From Symbiodinium microadriaticum (lineage: Eukaryota > Sar > Dinophyceae > Suessiales > Symbiodiniaceae): a stretch of 64,000 bases of DNA. The notes under the pieces are model-generated. The model did no database searches and was not told the origin of the DNA. It saw nothing but the letters and a program-made list of their open reading frames with translations. The position numbers were made by a program, and so were the translations under genes. The stretch spans positions 771,761 to 835,760 of the forward strand of contig LSRX01000136.1 in NCBI GenBank assembly GCA_001939145.1, written 5' to 3'. Positions 1 through 12,491 of this stretch are shown here, one piece after another (positions within the stretch are counted from its first letter, which is position 1; each line of letters starts with the position of its first letter).

Positions 1-1040
1 GACCGCGCTTGTGGAGAAAAGCAACGCGCCCGAAATGCTTCATTTCTGCGTCAGCTTCAGCCGACGGCTGAGGGCGCGACGCAACAAAAACGCCTTTTCC
101 GTTGTGCTCTGCAAGGTCCAACTCTCACTCACTCACTGACTCACTCACTCGCCTGCCCAGCCCCCGAAAAAGGGCCATGGACACAGGGCAGCAACAAACG
201 CTCACAAAACCATTGTGTCTAAAGAAAAGCCAGCCTCACTCACCCACGCTCGTTTTTTTCGTCTGCACCACTAAATACAGAAAGCCATAACGGAAAAATA
301 CGGAGAACTGAAAGGCATTCACAACAAAAAAAGGGTATTCCGTCGAGGCAGTAGACGGACGGCTGCAGGTCAACAGCTTCTCACCTCCTCCGGTGCGTCC
401 GTCGGGTTGGGCCAACTGGCCTGTGGGCGAGAATGCTGTTGGTAGAGCTCAGCTTGCAAACAGGTCCGACTGTTCCCGATCTTACATCAGTCTAGCTTCG
501 GCTTCGACTACAATGACTACAAGCAATAATCGGCAAGCCCGAAATCCCCAGTTCCAAATGGAAATCTTCAGGCAGTCCATCCAGGAAATCTTCCTGCAGA
601 AGGCTTCCGGCGCCCAGAGTTCAGAAAATCCCTGAGTCTGCCCCACCTTCGCAAGCCGAAGCCATGGGCCTTGCGTGTCGCCCGGCACCTGCATCCCAAA
701 TTCCAGACGATCCATATATACATATCTACGTATGCATGTATGCACAAGACATGACAAAAAAGCAGGTGCCGAAGCGCTAGGTCATGGGCGGCGAGCAGCT
801 CGTCTCCTGCGTAGAAGAGGTCCACAATAGGAGCCTGGCTGTCACGAAATGAACACCAAGCCTGAACGTCGCCCGAGCATGGCCAGGCGAACATCCTTTC
901 TCTACTACGCTTCCGCAATCTTCCGCATGGTCTCATACCCCGTGTGCACAGCAACCCAAATCTGGAATGCATGTGCCTGCGGGTCGGGTGCAGCACGCAC
1001 CTGGGAAGCTTCGAGATGATGCGCAGATCAGAATGCTTGC
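1..1040. other. No supported gene
   Basis: Short open frames occur on both strands. The most protein-like is a minus-strand stretch near 770-850 (reading APIVDLFYAGDELLAAHDLA) that could be an exon, but I cannot place its splice sites. No RNA gene or promoter was recognised. Confidence 0.4.
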
Positions 1041-1641
1041 TTCTGAACCTCCAGCGCTGTCCCCCCGGGCTCCTGCAAGCCAACCCCTGATTCCTCCAGC
1101 TCCGGGATCACCAGCATCCGAAATAGTGAACCGAGCTCCGAGGGTAAGGCCGCAATCCTCGGCTTGTAGGTGACGCGCCACACGGAGAGGCCATGGTCCT
1201 TCTGATGAACGATGGAAATACATGTAGAAAGATCAATGTGCTGCCCATGTATAGAAGTACAAGGTCAGCCATTCTCAATTGAGACAAAGGGCTCCATGTC
1301 AGGTTTGCTGGTCGAGTCGGGCAAGGAAGCCAACGACTTGTGTCCAAGGGTTGGACGCTCTGAGTCAGGGAAAAAGGGAACCGTAGAGCTCGGGATAAAC
1401 AGGAAGCGTCCTTGGCAATTCGCCTTGCGCGAGAGAGGTCTTCTCGCCGGCTGAGCCTCAAGCCACGTTTCTTCAGGAGAATTCCAGGCAGGCCCGATTC
1501 TACTTGGAGCGGACAAAATCTTTGGGCAAAGCACTGAGCCTCGGGCAGGGGGTGCTCTTTGGGCTGCAACGAGGGCGTCTTGAAGAACTCCGGCGGCCAC
1601 TCTACAAGCGTCCACGCCTTCCGGTCCAAATCAACCCTCTG
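1041..1641 (-). CDS. Partial unrecognised gene, two exons
   Basis: Two phase-compatible exons. The first, 1540-1641 (34 codons), follows a CCACAG acceptor and ends at CCCGAG before a GC donor; it contains RKAWTLVEWPPEFF. The second, about 1041-1198, follows CAGAAG and contains VWRVTYKPRIAALPSELGSL and RMLVIPELEESG. Joining them keeps the frame open. A further exon at 2000-2134, bounded by TTACAG and a GTGAGC donor, may lie upstream, but two of its frames are open and I cannot choose between them. No family was recognised. The composition (many E, L, W, P; few Cys) is more protein-like than neighbouring intron sequence. Confidence 0.45.
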
Positions 1642-3162
1642 CTGTGGAACGACATGTCCATGCAGGGTGCTGCATTGTGCTGACACCAATACAACAGACC
1701 TCTGTTCCCACATGCCGGCGCTTATAAACACGTGTCAGTGCTCGACGTGCGCTAGTTTCACAGGATCGGCAGTGTGTCATTGGGGCCACCACGGCCGAGA
1801 AGAAGGGCTCGCCCTCAGTGAGTGCACCAATTCATCAATGTTCGCTGTCCGAACTTCCTACGGCGAAGGTCTTGCATGCAAGGTTGACATTTCAATGATG
1901 CAGTCCGCCCCACATGGACTCGCGTGTTTTGCCGTGTCTGCCCCGGACAAGGCAGACGTCTGCAAGCACTGCTCAACATCGATGCTCTTGCATGCTCACC
2001 CTGCTCGGCTTCCTAAGACGAGAGCCACGTGCAAGCCACCCGCGCAGGCGATGCTGATCACGCGCGACTGGTCGCCTGAGTGGAGGCATGGAAGGAGTCC
2101 ATCGACAAAGCCCGACACGGCCAAAATCAACCCACTGTAACCTGACAGGCCTAGGGTGCTGTAAACCAGGGCTTGCTGAACAGGATCGAAGGGCCCGCCG
2201 GAACACTATGGCGTTACAATCCTGGCAGCTCGTCTTTTAGTCATGTCACGCTGCCCTAGAACGGGGTCCCGGTACTCACCCAATGTCGGAAGACATCTCC
2301 ACTGCTCCGTCGGGAGAAGATACAACTTTAGCGTCGGTTATGGTTTGACCGCCAGTTCTCTGCCTTCGACAATGCCGTTTCAAAGCGGGTGATGTGCTTA
2401 GAGAGGCGGGGTCACAACAGGGACTGGGCAGCTGTCAGTGGTCATGATCACACTTCTTGTCGCCACTTTCGCTCTGGCTTTGCAATAACAACACTCAGGG
2501 GGCTTTGAAGAGCTTCGATTCAGCTTTCGTTTGCCGCCACTTCTTGAAGAGACTGCGAAGTTTGGATGGGACTGCCAGGGGAAGAAGACAAGCCCCTTTT
2601 GCCATTGATACAGAATCTGCCGTTAGAGCCAATCTAGACTGTGGTACAATGTCGCATTTTCACATGAGGCTGGGACAAACGGGTCGTGTGTCGCAGTTGA
2701 CACAAGGTGGGACCTGCCCTGCTACGTTCCTTCCACCCTAATCCTAGATCCGCTGATTGAACCCGGCAGTCTGTGTTGAAGTGCTCAGGAGTCTTCTCTA
2801 CACGGTGCGCTACTCTGGCTGAGACCACAGGATCAAGACCACCGGACCATAGACATCCTAGTAATCCTAGTATTCTAACCGACTTGGGTCCAAGCTGTCG
2901 AGGCCACCCTCCAAACCTCCCATGGTCTCCGTCTCCTGTGCATGCAAGATAAGGCCATCAGCTTCCGAAAGACACTTTGATGACTGGGATTTTCAGTTGC
3001 GGAACTTGAACCGAGGAAGCCAGATCTGCGCTCCACAAATCAACGAACTGCAGGATTGGAGAGCTATGAAGCAGACTGGAACGGACCCATCGCATGCTAC
3101 GGGATGCCCTGCCTGTGGTGCTTCCAGATCACCCTGGAAGGGGCTCCTAATCGGAGCCAAGC

Positions 3163-3330
3163 AGGAAATTCAGACTGCAGGCGTGTCTCTGCTCCCAAGG
3201 CCGTGGCACCAGCACTCCTTTCGGAAGCTCTGCATGCAAGGCATCTGCCAGGTCGCGTAATGTGAGGGGACTGCTTCTCACCAGCTGGTACAGTAGCTGG
3301 TCTCCTGTGCCTGGGCCCTCTGCTAGTCGT
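3163..3330 (-). CDS. Exon-like segment, unrecognised
   Basis: An open minus-strand segment reads GPGTGDQLLYQLVRSSPLTL followed by RDLADALHAELPKGVLVPR, an amphipathic helical pattern unlike the surrounding sequence. AG acceptors precede it. An internal GTGAGA could be a donor that ends the exon early, so the boundaries are uncertain. No family was recognised. Confidence 0.35.
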
Positions 3331-4758
3331 GCCAACAGGCCATCCTTGCATAGCGCACGACCTCAACAGCCACGAACCAGAATCCGCTGCATGCAGCAAC
3401 GTCTTGGAACCCTTTCCGAACCATACCGGAGCCCTGATGTGTTGCAGCCCGCCTTTCTACAAGTCGCCTTCCGACTGTCGAATTCGCGGGCTGTCGAGCT
3501 GCACTCACCCTCTGAGCCCAACATGCCTGGGCGCCAAGGCTCGCCAGGCGACTGCAGTCGCCGGAGCAGCCATTCCAATGCCTCGGACGGTTGAAGGAAT
3601 CAACATGCGGGGAGGCTGTGCTGGGCGACTCAATCCACAAGCCACCTTTATGCCACGTCTTGTTATCCTGTCAGCCGAGCCCGTGGACGTGTCGCACTGG
3701 ACGAAGACATGGCAGTTCGAAGCACCTCAGCTAGCTGGAGGAGCCGCCTTACATAAGACGACACAAGATTTCCTTGTTGCGGCTCCTGATGGAGCAAAGG
3801 ACCGAAACCTTTTCGGATGTGTGGGATGATGCAGTGGCCGAGGATGCCACGTCCTCCTTTTGCCGATGCCTGCAGCACAGTGGAAGCAACATGACATGAT
3901 CACATAACAAAGTCGCGACACAAGCTGCGTTGCCTCGGAATAGTCGGCCAGGTGCCCGAAGACTAGGATCTCACAAGGCTGTGCCCGCCTCATCTGCGCC
4001 TGTCTTTTCTCAAGTCTTTGAAGGCTCAGTGCAAGGTTGTTCCGGTTGCTCGACGCAATCGCAGCTATGCATGGCCGTGCTTTGTTCAGGGAATATGAAG
4101 AGTAAGTACAGTCAGCTCAGCTGAACGGTGACCCTGCAGGCAGGCAAATCAAGCAAGTTGCACACTGGCGCGCTGCCAGTCTGCGAATTCTCGGAGGGCA
4201 CGCCGCGTTGGCAAGCCTCATGCATCTGAGGCTTGTCCCACGGCGATCGAAGCAGTGTGGCTTTGCTTTGTTTTTTGCTTTCATTTTCATCGATACCGTC
4301 TGCGTTGCCAACACATGCGAGGCAGGTCGACCAACCCGTCTCAGGCAGGCACTAGGCTGACGATAAGCAATGTCCTGTGCTGATCGCTTCCGCTCGCTTC
4401 ATGGTTCAAGCACTGCACCATTCTAATGCTGCTCGCAGTCACAGACGCGGACACGGACGGACACACACACACACACACATCAACACCAAATGAAAAAACG
4501 GGCGTGTGTCTTCATCAGCAAGTCATCGAGACACATGCAATCAAAAGGCCGTGTCCAACATAGCTGAATCTTGGGATCCGACAATCAGGCATATCTGTGC
4601 AATCTGCACGCCTGCCTGGACCACACGCTAGCAACCGCTACTGACACCTCTTGCCAGGTCCGAAAACGCGATCTGAACCATATCCCACTTGAAGAGCATG
4701 CAAGGTACACAAAGCGTGCGCACTGCCCGCGGCAAGCATCGTTGCTACTTGGGAGCGC

Positions 4759-4835
4759 TTAGCACTCGCAGCCGAGCACCTCCTCCCGGAGCCTTTCCAA
4801 GAGCTCCTGGAGGTCAAGCGTGCGGTTGGGAAACA
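4759..4835 (-). CDS. Possible terminal exon, unrecognised
   Basis: After an AACAG acceptor the frame reads VFPNRTLDLQELLERL then REEVLGCEC and a TAA stop (4759-4761). The leucine/glutamate heptad-like pattern suggests a C-terminal helix. It may belong to the same gene as the exon at 5080-5173. No family was recognised. Confidence 0.4.
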
Positions 4836-5079
4836 CTGTTCTATATGATATGCTGGACTGGAATGTATGCAGCTTCCCAATGCAGTAAGCGCGTCTCAGC
4901 GGACCAAGCATAGTTTCCCACAATGTGTGAGCTGTTGCATGCTGCAACTACAGCATGAGCAGCCAAGAGCAGCATCCACATCCCGGAAAGCGTAACATGC
5001 AAGGGTGGTCCAGATCAAAAAGGAGTTCGCCACAACCCAGGGATGCGTAGTGCAGGCCTGCAGATGCGAAAGTGACTAC

Positions 5080-5173
5080 TTGCATCATTCGAAAGAGTAG
5101 CTCCCAAAAGAACTCAACAGGCTGCCGGCCTTCTGGACCCCACCACTCCGTCTTTGTACGGACCTCATCACCG
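5080..5173 (-). CDS. Internal exon, unrecognised gene
   Basis: This 94-nt segment sits between a CCAAAAG acceptor and a GT donor (ATGCAA before GTAGTC). It reads GDEVRTKTEWWGPEGRQP then VEFFWELLFRMMQ. Just upstream, near 5220-5300, another minus-strand segment (SEVASVRDAVRASVEEALL) is probably a preceding exon. No family was recognised. Confidence 0.45.
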
Positions 5174-7043
5174 CTTTTGGCATGCAGTGGCCGAGACATT
5201 GAACATCTAAAAATCTTCTCCCCGAAGAAGTGCTTCCTCAACCGAGGCTCGCACTGCGTCCCGTACGCTCGCGACCTCCGAACGTCTTTCGTGCGCAGAG
5301 CAATTTGGATTGCTGTAGCCTTTAGCGTCTCGATTGATACCGCATCTTGTATGGCTCTTCAAGAGACGTACAACAAGACTTGTCCTGTTGGGAGTTGAGG
5401 GCACTGAGGGCACGAAGCTTGCAGTTTCAGCCAGCATTCCAGCTACATGTCGAAAGGATCGGATCCGATTTTCCCTAGGCTCTGGCTACGAAGTCCCGGA
5501 AGCCGGTGCGAACCTGGCGAATACATGCATTCTGCGCCATTCTGTGCTGCGATCAAGACGAGACACACAGCCAAACCTGCAAGACGCTCCAAGTCGTCAT
5601 TGCAGTTGCGACGGCAAAAGGCGCCGTACGACGGCTGTGGTGCCTCTGGGTATCGGAGGCGATGGGCCATGCAGTTCGAATGGCCACACCTCAGCAACGA
5701 ACGACGATGACTTTTCACTGTCACCAGTACGGTGACAAGTAGCGCTCAAGTAGGCAACTGAATGGCCAACTTAGGACTACACGCACCGGTCAACAGGGCT
5801 AGACAGACATAGATTCCGATGAAGAGCACAGCACGAACCGGACCAGGTCTGTCATCGTGCCAGGCCAGACACCAACTCTGCCTGTGACTTGTCGTGTCGT
5901 TCTCTAGCCTCTACTGGTAGCATGTCTAAACACAGGACAGACGCGGAGAGCTTCGCGCATCGAGGTTTCCAATGTGTGCATAAACGCACCATGCCGACCA
6001 GGAAGGCACCCCCAGGTATACAGCTACACCCGAAGATCAGCAGTGATCAGCAAGACAGCCCTGTGCCCCAAGCTCACCCAGTCCACTGAAGGGCGTCATC
6101 GGCCCAACGTGTCGGATGACCTGCCGAACAGCGCCGAGATGCGCCGAGTGCCGAGTGTAAGAGCCCCGAGAAGAGTGCAGTGGCAGCGGCGGGGTCTGTC
6201 GCAAGTCTTCGAGGAGCCGGCCCCGCCACAGTCGGCAAGCTCCATGGCGACCTTGCCAACCTCAGAGAAGCCGGGAACCAGCCGGATGTTTCACGCCGCA
6301 CAGAAGCAACAGGAGGCCCGGCGAGCTGGTGCATTGCGATTCGAACCTGGCAGAAGCACTGCTGCTTGACATATCCACGCAAATCTACCGTTTCCTTGCC
6401 AGGAAGCCGAATGAAACTGCAGAAACTCGTTAAATGGTTAGCGCACTCAGCACACCCATACACGTGTTTCATGCCCGGGTTCCGACCCTATTTTTGCTCA
6501 AGTCGTTGGTCTTCATTGGGTTTTCGTGGCAATGTCTCAGCGGCCCATCGGGCCAAGCAAGTGCCGACACCGCATTCGCCTGTCTTCCTCTCGCCAGCGG
6601 TCGCACGTAGTCGGCAGCTACCAAGTTACCCACGAACCATCTACCGTGCTCACCTTGTCCCGACTTCCACAGATCTTGGCCACACGGGCTGCCTTTCCGC
6701 GGCAGAAGCGGAAGGGCCTGTGCAGGTGAAACATGAAATAAAGCTCAAGGGTGTTCTAAGAAAAAGCCTGGTTTCTGACTGGAGCATTTCCGGAGCCGTC
6801 GGTTCAGCAGTTGGAATCTGAAAAGGTGCAATATGGCTTAGGTGCCAGAGTCAGAGTGTCAATGACCTTGGATAGCAGTGAGCTCCATGACTGCAGTGGA
6901 GATAAAGTCTGAGACTGGACCACCTGAACTCCTCTTTTGTGGATTCGGGTCTCTTCAGATACAGTATACGCTTTTTTGAAGCAGGGCTTTAAAGCTATGC
7001 CTGCCCTCCATGTGTTGATTGCTAGATCCTTCTGTTCCATTAC

Positions 7044-7115
7044 CTGCAGCTGGCGCGTCTCGCCCCATGCCCGCCTGCCCTCACCGGAGAAGTCAAAGTC
7101 AGCATCTGCACCGTC
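7044..7115 (-). CDS. Small internal exon, unrecognised gene
   Basis: Exactly 72 nt between a pyrimidine-rich TTTCCGTCAG acceptor and a consensus CAG-GTAATG donor. It encodes DGADADFDFSGEGRR then AWGETRQLQ. The splice sites are the main evidence. No neighbouring exon could be joined with confidence. Confidence 0.45.
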
Positions 7116-8065
7116 CTGACGGAAACCGCACAAGGTAATTCTCGTGGAGGTCGTAGTGTCGCAGATGCGACAGCCCAAAGGTCGAAAGTGCGTGCCGTGT
7201 TGCCACCACATTTTAGCGTGAGACTGCGAATCGCTCACGACTGCCATGGAACAACGAACACCCCCTAGCCCGAGCAAACTCTGCGAGCAAGAAAGCCGAG
7301 GCCATGACTGGGATGTCTCGACCCGGCTGAGCTGCCTGGATGCATGGAAAGCCAACTGGAGAAGCTTTTGGCTGGTAAGATGCCAAGAAGCCGAGAAAGT
7401 ACTAGCCGGGCACAACTGCACGAAGCCAAACGCCTACCAAGTACCCACGTCTCTTGCTCCTTCCCCCAGCCTGCAATTCCAAAAGCCTGCGGATTGACAC
7501 GAATTGCTTCAAGTCTGTACTGAGATTGTAGCAGACCGGAAGTGATCCACGATCTCCACCTGCTGTGTCGAGCACCGAAGAGCTTTCGGGTGCTGCTTGA
7601 CACTACGAGCGTTAACATGCAATGGCACACATGGCCCCGTGTTGCATGCGGGCTGCGTGACAAAAGGGGGTGGTGCTACAGTACATACTTGGGATTCCCC
7701 CCTGCGATATTTCCAAAATTGGGCACAGAACGGATTGGGGGATTCGACAAAAGGTGCTGATCAAAGCGAATCTCTTGAAGGGGCTGGACACCCAGCCTGT
7801 GACGCGACATACCTGTTATTGAGCTTCGAAGCATCAGAACCAACAAACGATGTGAACTCTTGACCCCGAGAAAGAAAAGTCGAGTCAAGGGTCTCAGAAA
7901 ATGCACGTAGACTCTCTGCACCTTCTCCTCCACAGGCGGCAGTGTTCGATCGTAGTTCCATCCTGGAGCTGCTTCGGATGGCTTCCAGGAAAACTAAGGT
8001 CCGAACTCGCTCCATGAGCCTGTATTTTCCATTTCCAACCCATTATTTTCTCGGGTGCGTCTTTT

Positions 8066-8101
8066 NNNNNNNNNNNNNNNNNNNNNNNNNNNNNNNNNNN
8101 N
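8066..8101. other. Assembly gap (36 N) followed by poly-G
   Basis: A run of 36 N is followed by ten G residues. The true length and sequence here are unknown. It lies just beyond the last J-domain exon located and could hide more of that gene. Confidence 0.99.
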
Positions 8102-8218
8102 GGGGGGGGGGCCAAAGCTGGGCGGCGTAGCGAACGTGTCGGGAGAACTCTTGCTTGGCTGGCAACTTGGCTGGTCATTTCTCAGATCAACAGGCTCTAC
8201 AGCACTTCGGCCCCCGGC

Positions 8219-9503
8219 GATGCTTCGGATTTGAAAGCACGGCGAAAGCTTCGTTGAGTTGTACCTCGGTGACAGCTTCAGCTTCTGAGCCATGTAGAGC
8301 GCTGCAACATCTTGTGATGCGGAACCGCAGCGATTGAGAGTTGGTTTCGTGAGTTGCCGGTCGCAGAAAACAACATTTACAACGTCGCTGGAGTGGTCGC
8401 AAGCTCAGAGTTCAGGTAAGACGTAGACATAATAAACTCATGCCTAGTAGTGTTGGTATGCGGGAATGAGCTATGCTACCGGGCCTACGCAAGTGAGCCA
8501 CTGCAAGCCCATCTGCAAAGCTACGACTTCCGGAAACAAAGTCCGAAGCCAACACAGAATTCAAGCAAAGTCCAGGCTGCCATGGACCGCTCCATCGCAG
8601 CGCGTGTGGCTCGATCAGCCTGCACGGCCTGTCAAGAGTCTTTGGAGGTGCTTCTTTTCGGCCTGTCGCAAGTAAGCATGGCAGCTGGTCCCAACCAATC
8701 GCAGGCACAATGCCCTTGAAGTCCAATGTGTGCTCTAGTGACTCTAGTGGCCCCCGTTCTTCTGCAAATTCATGTTGAGTACGGACTCGTGGGCGACAGT
8801 AGCCAAGTCACGATAGTCGATAGACTTGACATGAGAGCGCGTAGTCAGCCTTGTCTGGATGGTACCGGCTGGAAAGCACCTTGGCTGAGCTAGTTCAATC
8901 TTGCCTCAACCAGCAACCGTCTGGGACGTAAGCGTTGGGCCCTCGATCATGTGGACGCACTGCTTCTACTACGAGCGCGCGACCCAGCACGAGTCGACAG
9001 TGCTCTCCGAGGTGCCTACTCTATCAGCTTCCAATTTCTCGGGCAAAGGGGATTCAAGCTCAGGGAAGAATAGGAACCCGAGGCGGGAAACATCGCCTAT
9101 GATGAGGGCATGCGCCATGTTTAGCAGCTTCTGTTCCGCCCCCCGAGATCGCTTACGCAAGACTCCTAAAACAGCATGTTCTTTCGAGAGTTCGAGCTTC
9201 ACGGCTGTTGGTCTGGAGCCTAGGATTTAGGGATTTACCAGATTTAGGGATGTATCACTGCTGCAGGAGTCATCAATGTGCATGTTCTGCAGAATGAGGC
9301 TTTTTGGTAGTCTGTCCTGCATGAGTTGCTAGGCCGTAAGCCGGCATGGAGCGTTCACGACAGTGCCACAGTGCCACATGGGAGGTCCTATACCCTTCTC
9401 GGGAGAAGCCCCAAACTCCTCCAAGCTCGAAGCGAACTGAGTCTGTGGCCTTGTACGCCCGCTCGATGTCTTCCGGTGTGGCGTTCCTTGCCAGGCCAAG
9501 GAC
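8219..9503 (-). CDS. J-domain (DnaJ/Hsp40) protein, partial
   Basis: Three minus-strand exons assemble a J-domain, the module that stimulates Hsp70 ATPase. Exon 9450-9503 (18 codons) encodes VLGLARNATPEDIERAYK, helix I-II. Exon 8850-8879 (10 codons) encodes VLSSRYHPDK with the invariant HPD motif. Exon about 8219-8264 encodes VQLNEAFAVLSNPK, helix III. The first two join in phase to give AYKVLSSRYHPDK, and both use GC donors (AAG-GCCACA and AAG-GCTGAC) with AG acceptors followed by G. A short exon between HPDK and VQLNEA is probably missing. A segment at about 9694-9870 (MDLSAAFGTGVAVPATFG, then NWQEHEEHEQRSRELL) may be an upstream exon. Partner and localisation cannot be inferred. Confidence 0.75.
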
Positions 9504-10575
9504 CTGCTTCGTGGCTTGCGGCAAGGGCTGCAAAGAACCAACTACTGCAGCATTACATTTTGGAGTCAGTACTACTCTCACCGGATATGCTTGTTTCTGG
9601 AGAACGCAAACATCCCTGGACGGCTGAGTGCTGAGCTGTGTAGTGGGTCATGGCTGGCCTTGGCCAAGACAAAATCCGATACGTCACCCGAAGCTAAGCA
9701 CTCTCAGAGCCTCGCTCATGCAGTAGCATCTTGTGTTTTCGGAGAAGTTCACGGCTGCGCTGCTCGTGCTCCTCGTGCTCCTGCCAGTTCAGGCGGCCGA
9801 ACGTCGCAGGCACCGCAACTCCGGTTCCAAATGCGGCCGACAGATCCATCGAAATCCCGGGGGATGGCCTACTACATGTTGCTTCGTATTGCAACCGCAC
9901 CCCTCAGCCCAAAGTGACCGAAAAATACAGCTAAGCCAACCTTTGCATTGCTTTCTGTCTCGTCAAGCCTTGTCTTGGGCTCTCAGCTGCTCTGCTTGTT
10001 GTAGGCGCTGCCGCCTCCTTGGCTTCCCAGTCGAGAGCAATGTCGCATTGGTCTCGTTTGAGGCATGGGGAGGCAGTTAAAACAGCAACTCAACAACAAA
10101 GAGCCCCGCAAACTGCCCAAAGCAACGGAAGGAAGTTGGGCGACCCGAAGCCGTGTGCCACTAGTTCAGGCTGAACGTAACCAAGCAGCTGTTCGGGAGT
10201 CTCGCGCCGCTTCCCTGTTCAAGAAAGGAAGCAATTCATCAGACTCGCAAAGCCGCTACCTTGACGAGTCTTTCAAGACCATTTTCCGAGCTAGAATCCG
10301 ACAGCGGAGAGGTTCGAATCCTGCCTCTGTCATCTGTGCCCTTCCAAGGCTCATCTGACTCTTCTGCAACTTCATCCTGCTGAGGGTACAGCTTCGATAT
10401 GCTTCGATGCTATGGCAAGGTCGTTTCGGCCCAATGCAAGCCGCCCTGCGTGAATGGTTCCGAACGTGTCTCGAGTCCGAGCTTGACATGCTGTGGAATG
10501 CCAAGTGCCAGTATCATGCCTGTTGAATATTGCAGGTCTCGCGCGGGACGTTCTGCCTCATCTAGGTCGTCTAAA

Positions 10576-11070
10576 TCATCTAGGCCTCAGTAAGGCTGGC
10601 GCTCCCCCCACAACAGTGTTGAGCACGTTGAGCGCCACGCGATCTTCTGCCCGAAACTTCGACGGCGCCCGCTCGAGCAAAACCTGCTGCATCGCCATTG
10701 ACACGGGCTGCATGCTCTGCAGTCACTGTTCGATCTTTGCCCCTAGTGATTTGGTCATGTCGTTCAGCGTTATACCGAATTCAATGCCAATTCGGTGTAG
10801 TTTATTCGCCAAGGCCCTGGCTGAAGAACTCTTGAAGTCCACGCAGCCGTCATGAACCAAGTCAGATGAACAAAACAATGCTTGCCCAATGTCGGGTGAC
10901 GATTCTGCATGCTTTGGTGGGTTGGTTGCCACATATTGGCTGTTCGCCAGGTCCGCCTTCTTCCCACCCACCTCCTTGGGCAGGAACCGGTCGCCGATCT
11001 GCCAAGTGACCCCAGACAGACGGGACCGTTGCAGATGCACCGCGAAAGACAGGTCGTGAACTCCAGACAT
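10576..11070 (-). pseudogene. Open frame interrupted by one TGA, unrecognised
   Basis: An ATG at 11070, preceded by an in-frame stop, opens 115 codons (MSGVHDLSFAVHLQRS through RIGIEFGITLNDMTKSLGA). It meets TGA at 10723-10725 and continues in the same frame for about 48 more codons (SMQPVSMAMQQVLLERAP, KFRAEDRVALNVLNTV) to a second TGA. The continuation is as protein-like as the first part. This could be a decayed single-exon gene, a sequence error, or two exons whose intron I cannot delimit; a 24-nt intron removing the TGA seems too short. No family was recognised. Confidence 0.35.
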
Positions 11071-12415
11071 TGTGCATGACTACCCGATCATCGCCCTATC
11101 GACCTATGTGGTTCCAGTAGCAGCACTGCCAAGCGGGAGAGCGAGTCCTAATTGGAGAGGACGACCAACCCAACAAAAAACGGGAGCACCACGGCGTGTG
11201 GCCTGTATCCATCCATCTCCGGTGTCCTGACGTCTAGGCAGCAAGACTTCGCACGATGGCTTTGTCTTTGGACTGAGGAAGCAAGCCTCGACATGTATTC
11301 CGTCGGAATAGTTTGCAGAATTCTCGAAGGGGCATGGAGGGTTATCGTGCGTGAGGACTCCTCGGTGTGATGTTCGTTGGCCGTCGGGTTCGGCTTCATT
11401 GCTGCACCCTTTTCTCCTGGCTCACATGCCTCCGAATGCCTCCCCTCCTCCACACAGTGACAGTGATGCCGCCTCGCCATATTTCTACTTCCGCAGGATT
11501 CCGCAAGGTCGGGCTGACTGTCATACACTACAATATCTTGTAACCTGATTGCTTGGTGCAGCTTCTCCGTCTTTCTTCACAAGCATCACTGCATACCCAG
11601 TCTACCTAACAGAAGAACGAGCAAGAACTGATGTTTGCTACGATGGTAACATGCATTGGTGGCTGCTGAAACTTCCAAAACCGGCCCCGGGATGCATGGA
11701 AACTGTGTGCGTTTCAAATCTGACCGTTTAGGCTACGAGTATCTCGTCGGATGCTGCAGGCCCACACTGCATCGTTGTGCTGTCCTCCCCCGTGACGATG
11801 CACCCCCACTGTGCCACAGGCCGCACGTCATCTCCTGAGCGCGAGGAAGCCCGAAATCTTCGGCCAGAACCGCTCGCTTGCCCTCGCAGGTGTTGATAGG
11901 TTCCAGAATACTATCTTCGGCTGCCAGCTAGAATTCCTCTAAAGTCATCTCATCCGCAATCGACAGACAAACGGACAGTCGGGCAGACAAACAGACAGAC
12001 ACCCACACGCAACGATGTCATTTAATCATATGAAAACAACCAAAGTTCCAAGGCCAGGGCTATCGTTCAGCTGCTGGCTAAATCGGAAAGCTACGCCTTG
12101 GCTCCGGCCAAGTGTTTGCACTTCTGCTGCACCGATCAAAAAAGATGCAGGAACAGTTTGATGACATGAAAACCCAGCCTGGAGCCTCCGCTTGAAGGTC
12201 CGAGTTGTCCACCTGAGCACAGCTGAATACACATTTCTCGCTCGCAATCTTCACCCAATCCTGCCGATACTACTTTGGCAAATCTGGCATTCGCAGAGCC
12301 GAGATTGTCACGACATACTCCTTGTACGCGCGTCGCCGAGCCTTCCCATCGCAGAAGCCAGTTCAGGTGCAAGGAGGTGCTTCGAGGAGGATTTCCCTGG
12401 TGAGCGTGAGAACTC

Positions 12416-12491
12416 CTGAAGTGGGAGCTCCAGGGCCTGCGATGGTCGGATGAACTCCTCTTCAAAGATGGTATCCTCCGGCAGTGTGTAC
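12416..12491 (-). CDS. Exon-like segment, unrecognised
   Basis: After an ACGCAG acceptor the minus strand reads YTLPEDTIFEEEFIRPSQ then ALELPLQ, an acidic protein-like segment. It would end at CTTCAG before a GA dinucleotide (a possible GA donor) or run on further. No family was recognised. Confidence 0.4.
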
